Source of the DNA: JBBRZF01 sp038236965
GTDB lineage: Bacteria > Acidobacteriota > Terriglobia > Terriglobales > Acidobacteriaceae
Reading direction: 5' to 3'
Length of the DNA stretch: 15,861 nucleotides
Assembly: GCA_038236965.1 (NCBI GenBank)
Contig: JBBRZF010000071.1
Location: 1-15,861 of the forward strand
Part shown: piece after piece, positions 13,906 to 15,861 of the stretch
Position numbering within the stretch: the stretch's first letter is position 1
Layout of the letters: the number at the start of each line of letters is the position of its first letter
Notes under the pieces: model-generated
Database searches by the model: none
What the model saw: the letters and a program-made list of their open reading frames with translations, nothing else
Told to the model about the DNA's origin: nothing
Made by a program: the position numbers and the translations under genes

Positions 13906-14616
13906 ATGCCTTCCGAACTTGTCCTGCTAAATGAGGAAGTTGTCGCTTGCCGCCGCTGTTCGCGGCTGACGGAGTACTGTGCCGAGATTGGGCGCGTGAA
14001 GCGTCGCGCCTACATGACGTGGGACTATTGGGCAAAGCCTGTGCCGGGCTTTGGCGACGAACAGGCGCGAGTGCTGGTGCTGGGATTGGCTCCGGGGGCG
14101 CATGGATCGAATCGCACGGGAAGGCCGTTCACGGGCGATATGTCGGGCAAGTTCATGTATCCCATCCTGCACAAGACGGGATTCGCTTCGCAGGGGAATT
14201 CCGATAGTCGCGAAGACGGGATGACGTTGACGGACCTGTACATCACGGCGGCCGTTCGCTGCGCGCCTCCGGACAACAAGCCTTTGCCCGAGGAGATTGC
14301 GGCGTGCGCGCCGTTCCTGGATCGCGAAGTGGCGGCGTTGACGAATTTGAAAGTTGTGGTCGCGCTGGGGAAGATCGGTTTCGAGGCGTATTTGAATCTG
14401 CTGAAGAGGCAGGGAGTGATTGCGTCGAAGAGCGCGTATTTGTTTGGGCATCTTGAAGAGTACAAGATGCCGAATGGCGTCGCGCTGATCGCGAGCTACC
14501 ATCCGTCGAACCAGAACACGGCGACAGGGAAGCTGACGGAGAAGATGTTCACGGATGTGTTTCGGAGAGCGAAGAAGGTGGCGGAGTTGAGAGCAAAACC
14601 AAAGTCAAAAGATTGA
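13906..14616 (+). CDS. udgB: Uracil-DNA glycosylase, family 5 (UDGb) type, 4Fe-4S
   Basis: The enzyme removes uracil and related deaminated bases from DNA, starting base-excision repair. The ATG at 13906 is preferred because GGAG lies 4 nt upstream; an in-frame ATG at 13792 would translate the inverted repeat into a low-complexity leader. The 236-residue protein has the probable iron-sulfur cysteines C15, C18, C119 and C134. Motif 1 is GLAPGAHGSNRTGRPFTGD (60-78); it lacks the acidic or Asn catalytic residue at the usual position, which separates family 5 from family 4. The second motif is HPSNQNTATGKLT (199-211). Length is normal for the family. It is a single plus-strand gene, divergent from tig, with no repair genes beside it. 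Family 4 is the main alternative, but the AHGSNRTGR stretch argues against it. Confidence 0.9.
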   Translation: MPSELVLLNEEVVACRRCSRLTEYCAEIGRVKRRAYMTWDYWAKPVPGFGDEQARVLVLGLAPGAHGSNRTGRPFTGDMSGKFMYPILHKTGFASQGNSDSREDGMTLTDLYITAAVRCAPPDNKPLPEEIAACAPFLDREVAALTNLKVVVALGKIGFEAYLNLLKRQGVIASKSAYLFGHLEEYKMPNGVALIASYHPSNQNTATGKLTEKMFTDVFRRAKKVAELRAKPKSKD

Positions 14617-14617
14617 A

Positions 14618-14660
14618 CCACAAAGGACACAAAGGAGCACAAAGGGAACACGAAGGGAAC
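14618..14660. repeat. CCACAAAGG tandem repeat (degenerate, ~10-bp period)
   Basis: Successive units CCACAAAGGA, CACAAAGGAG, CACAAAGGGA and ACACGAAGGGAA follow the udgB stop by one base. The strand bias (A/G and C only, almost no T) and unit drift resemble the ACGAAGAC array at 9831-9860. No terminator structure is visible here for udgB. Confidence 0.75.
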
Positions 14661-14699
14661 GGGGAATTGTGCGGCGGCGCGTTGTGTGTCGTCTTGATC

Positions 14700-14796
14700 G
14701 CACGGCATTAAAGGCGTGCTCTCGCAATAGCCAGATTCCCTCAGTGGCTAAAGCCGCTCGATTGCAGATGCGTTTTGGCACGACTGAAGTCGTGCC
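14700..14796. repeat. Cluster of three small hairpins (REP-like element)
   Basis: Three stem-loops follow one another. GCACG (14700-14704) pairs with CGTGC (14715-14719), extended by one pair beyond a mismatch. AGTGGCT (14743-14749) pairs with AGCCGCT (14752-14758) with one G-T wobble. GGCACGAC-TGAA-GTCGTGCC (14777-14796) is a perfect 8-bp stem. From memory, hairpins of the form GGCACG-x-TGAAG-x-CGTGCC followed by CTGATACAAAG recur in acidobacterial genomes, but I cannot check this. They lie between convergent genes; no T-run supports a terminator role. Confidence 0.55.
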
Positions 14797-14846
14797 CTGA
14801 TACAAAGCTCGCTCGGACGAGAACTCGATTAAGCCATCCTCCGCGT

Positions 14847-15861
14847 TCAGAGTGGGGAGTGCCGATACGTTCCTGTTTCGAGTTTTGCATTCCGGATTTT
14901 GTCGATTTCGATGATGGCGGCCCATTGGCCTCCGCGAGTGGCTTGCCAGGCGATGCGTCCGTGGAGCATGGGTGCAATGATTTCCGGCGTGAGGTCGCGG
15001 TGATAGTCGAAGTAGCGTGTCTGGATTTTCTCCCACCATTGGAATCGTGACATGAAGTTTCGCTGCGGCTCGTATTTTGTCGAGAAGACGAAGGCGACGT
15101 CAAAGGCGTCGGGTTGCTGGGAGGCGGTGAGGATTTGTTGCGCTGTGAAGTTTTCGATGTGGACTACCGTGAGAGGCTGCGAGGTGTATCCGAGGAAGGG
15201 GCGGTTGAGTTCGTCGGATGCGGGCCAGGCGGTCAGGATGCGCTCGCGAGGGTAGTGCTTTTCGATGAGAACGGCGGCTTGCTTGTGGAGTCTGACGAAG
15301 TCGCTGTAGGCGAGATTGTCTTCTGGGGCAATACGCCAAGGGGGATTGATGACGAGCGCGAGAATGAATGCCGCCGCGGCAATCGCCACCCACGCCCACC
15401 AGCCGCGCATGCGTCGATGGAGTGTGGAGACGCAGATGATGATGACGAGTGGGACGACGGGGACCATGTATCGCGCGAGGACGGCTCCGCCTAAAAGCGC
15501 GAATTCCACCGCGTGAGCGAGGATGAGCAGCGCGAAAACGATTTGTATGGAGAAGTCGATGCGGGGACGAGTGTCGGAATTCGGATTGTCGGCAACGGGA
15601 CGCAGTCGCATTGCATAGAGCGCGGGAATGGTAAGGAAGAAAAGGTTCATGTATCCGAACGCCTGCCATAGGCGTTGGATGAACGCGAGTGTGACGCGTA
15701 AGGGCGTGATGGTTGCGCCCACGTTGTAGCGCAGGAATTCCGGATTGCCGAAGATATATCCCACGCGGTGGTAGTGGTAGGCATACCAACAGGCGAGCGG
15801 GAGAATACAAATCAAGAACGAAAAGGTGTGCAGCAGGCGATGGCGGTGCATGCATAAATGC
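14847..15861 (-). CDS. Polytopic membrane protein, probable GT-C (GT39/ArnT-like) glycosyltransferase, C-terminal part
   Basis: The frame is open to the right edge with no stop upstream of the ATG at 15849-15851, so the gene very likely continues beyond the window and what is seen is its 3' part (~338 codons). Counting from that ATG, hydrophobic segments lie near residues 9-25, 65-81, 100-120, 128-144 and 151-168, followed by a ~165-residue soluble region. The sequence YHRVGYIFGNPEFLRYNV between the first two helices resembles C-terminal loops of lipid-linked-sugar glycosyltransferases of the GT-C fold, which act at the inner membrane facing the periplasm. The catalytic acidic loop would be in the unseen N-terminal part, so function is inferred from topology and this loop only. 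It could be another multi-pass transporter or flippase. It converges with udgB across a repeat-filled gap. Confidence 0.7.
   Translation of the reverse strand, partial: HLCMHRHRLLHTFSFLICILPLACWYAYHYHRVGYIFGNPEFLRYNVGATITPLRVTLAFIQRLWQAFGYMNLFFLTIPALYAMRLRPVADNPNSDTRPRIDFSIQIVFALLILAHAVEFALLGGAVLARYMVPVVPLVIIICVSTLHRRMRGWWAWVAIAAAAFILALVINPPWRIAPEDNLAYSDFVRLHKQAAVLIEKHYPRERILTAWPASDELNRPFLGYTSQPLTVVHIENFTAQQILTASQQPDAFDVAFVFSTKYEPQRNFMSRFQWWEKIQTRYFDYHRDLTPEIIAPMLHGRIAWQATRGGQWAAIIEIDKIRNAKLETGTYRHSPL

Noticed and set aside
1..15861. tRNA, rRNA, insertion sequence or phage attachment site
   Set aside because: I looked through the intergenic regions on both strands and saw no cloverleaf with TTCRA arm, no rRNA signature, no transposase or integrase motif and no target-site duplication.

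Overview
The window reads as a chromosomal, mostly housekeeping segment of a Gram-negative bacterium. I infer an acidobacterium of the Terriglobia (Koribacter-like) type. The reasons are the moderately high GC content, a TamB C-terminus (so an outer membrane exists), a very long Ser/Thr kinase with TolB-like and TPR domains (a family expanded in Acidobacteriota), a secreted propeller protein with Ig-like C-terminus, and intergenic spaces filled with degenerate short repeats and small hairpins. This placement rests on recalled resemblance, not on a search.

Layout from left to right. (1) 1-520, plus: the 3' end of a tamB-like gene. (2) 521-687: a repeat-rich spacer. (3) 688-1335, minus: engB/ysxC, a ribosome-assembly GTPase. 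(4) 1535-5110, plus: a 1191-residue membrane-anchored protein kinase with TolB-like and TPR regions. (5) 5115-6848, minus: a secreted beta-propeller protein, convergent with the kinase and only 4 bp from it. (6) 7125-9533, minus: lon, with a strong hairpin terminator at 7075-7105. (7) 9534-9947: a 414-bp spacer with the clpX terminator hairpin. (8) 9948-11222, minus: clpX. (9) 11467-12051, minus: clpP. (10) 12175-13521, minus: tig (trigger factor), with a good sigma70-type promoter at 13633-13661. (11) 13906-14616, plus: a family-5 type uracil-DNA glycosylase. (12) 14617-14846: two repeat families. (13) 14847 to the window end, minus: the C-terminal part of a polytopic membrane protein of glycosyltransferase-C type, running off the right edge.

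The core is the protein quality-control block tig-clpP-clpX-lon, read right to left. Trigger factor meets nascent chains at the ribosome, ClpXP and Lon degrade damaged or tagged proteins, and EngB, on the same strand beyond lon, assembles the large ribosomal subunit. The tig/clp/lon/engB neighbourhood is an old conserved order; here a kinase gene and a propeller gene sit between lon and engB. No mobile element, CRISPR array, rRNA or tRNA gene was seen. I did not find a convincing new multi-gene system. The most unusual material is the set of iterated intergenic repeats and hairpins, and the kinase/propeller pair.
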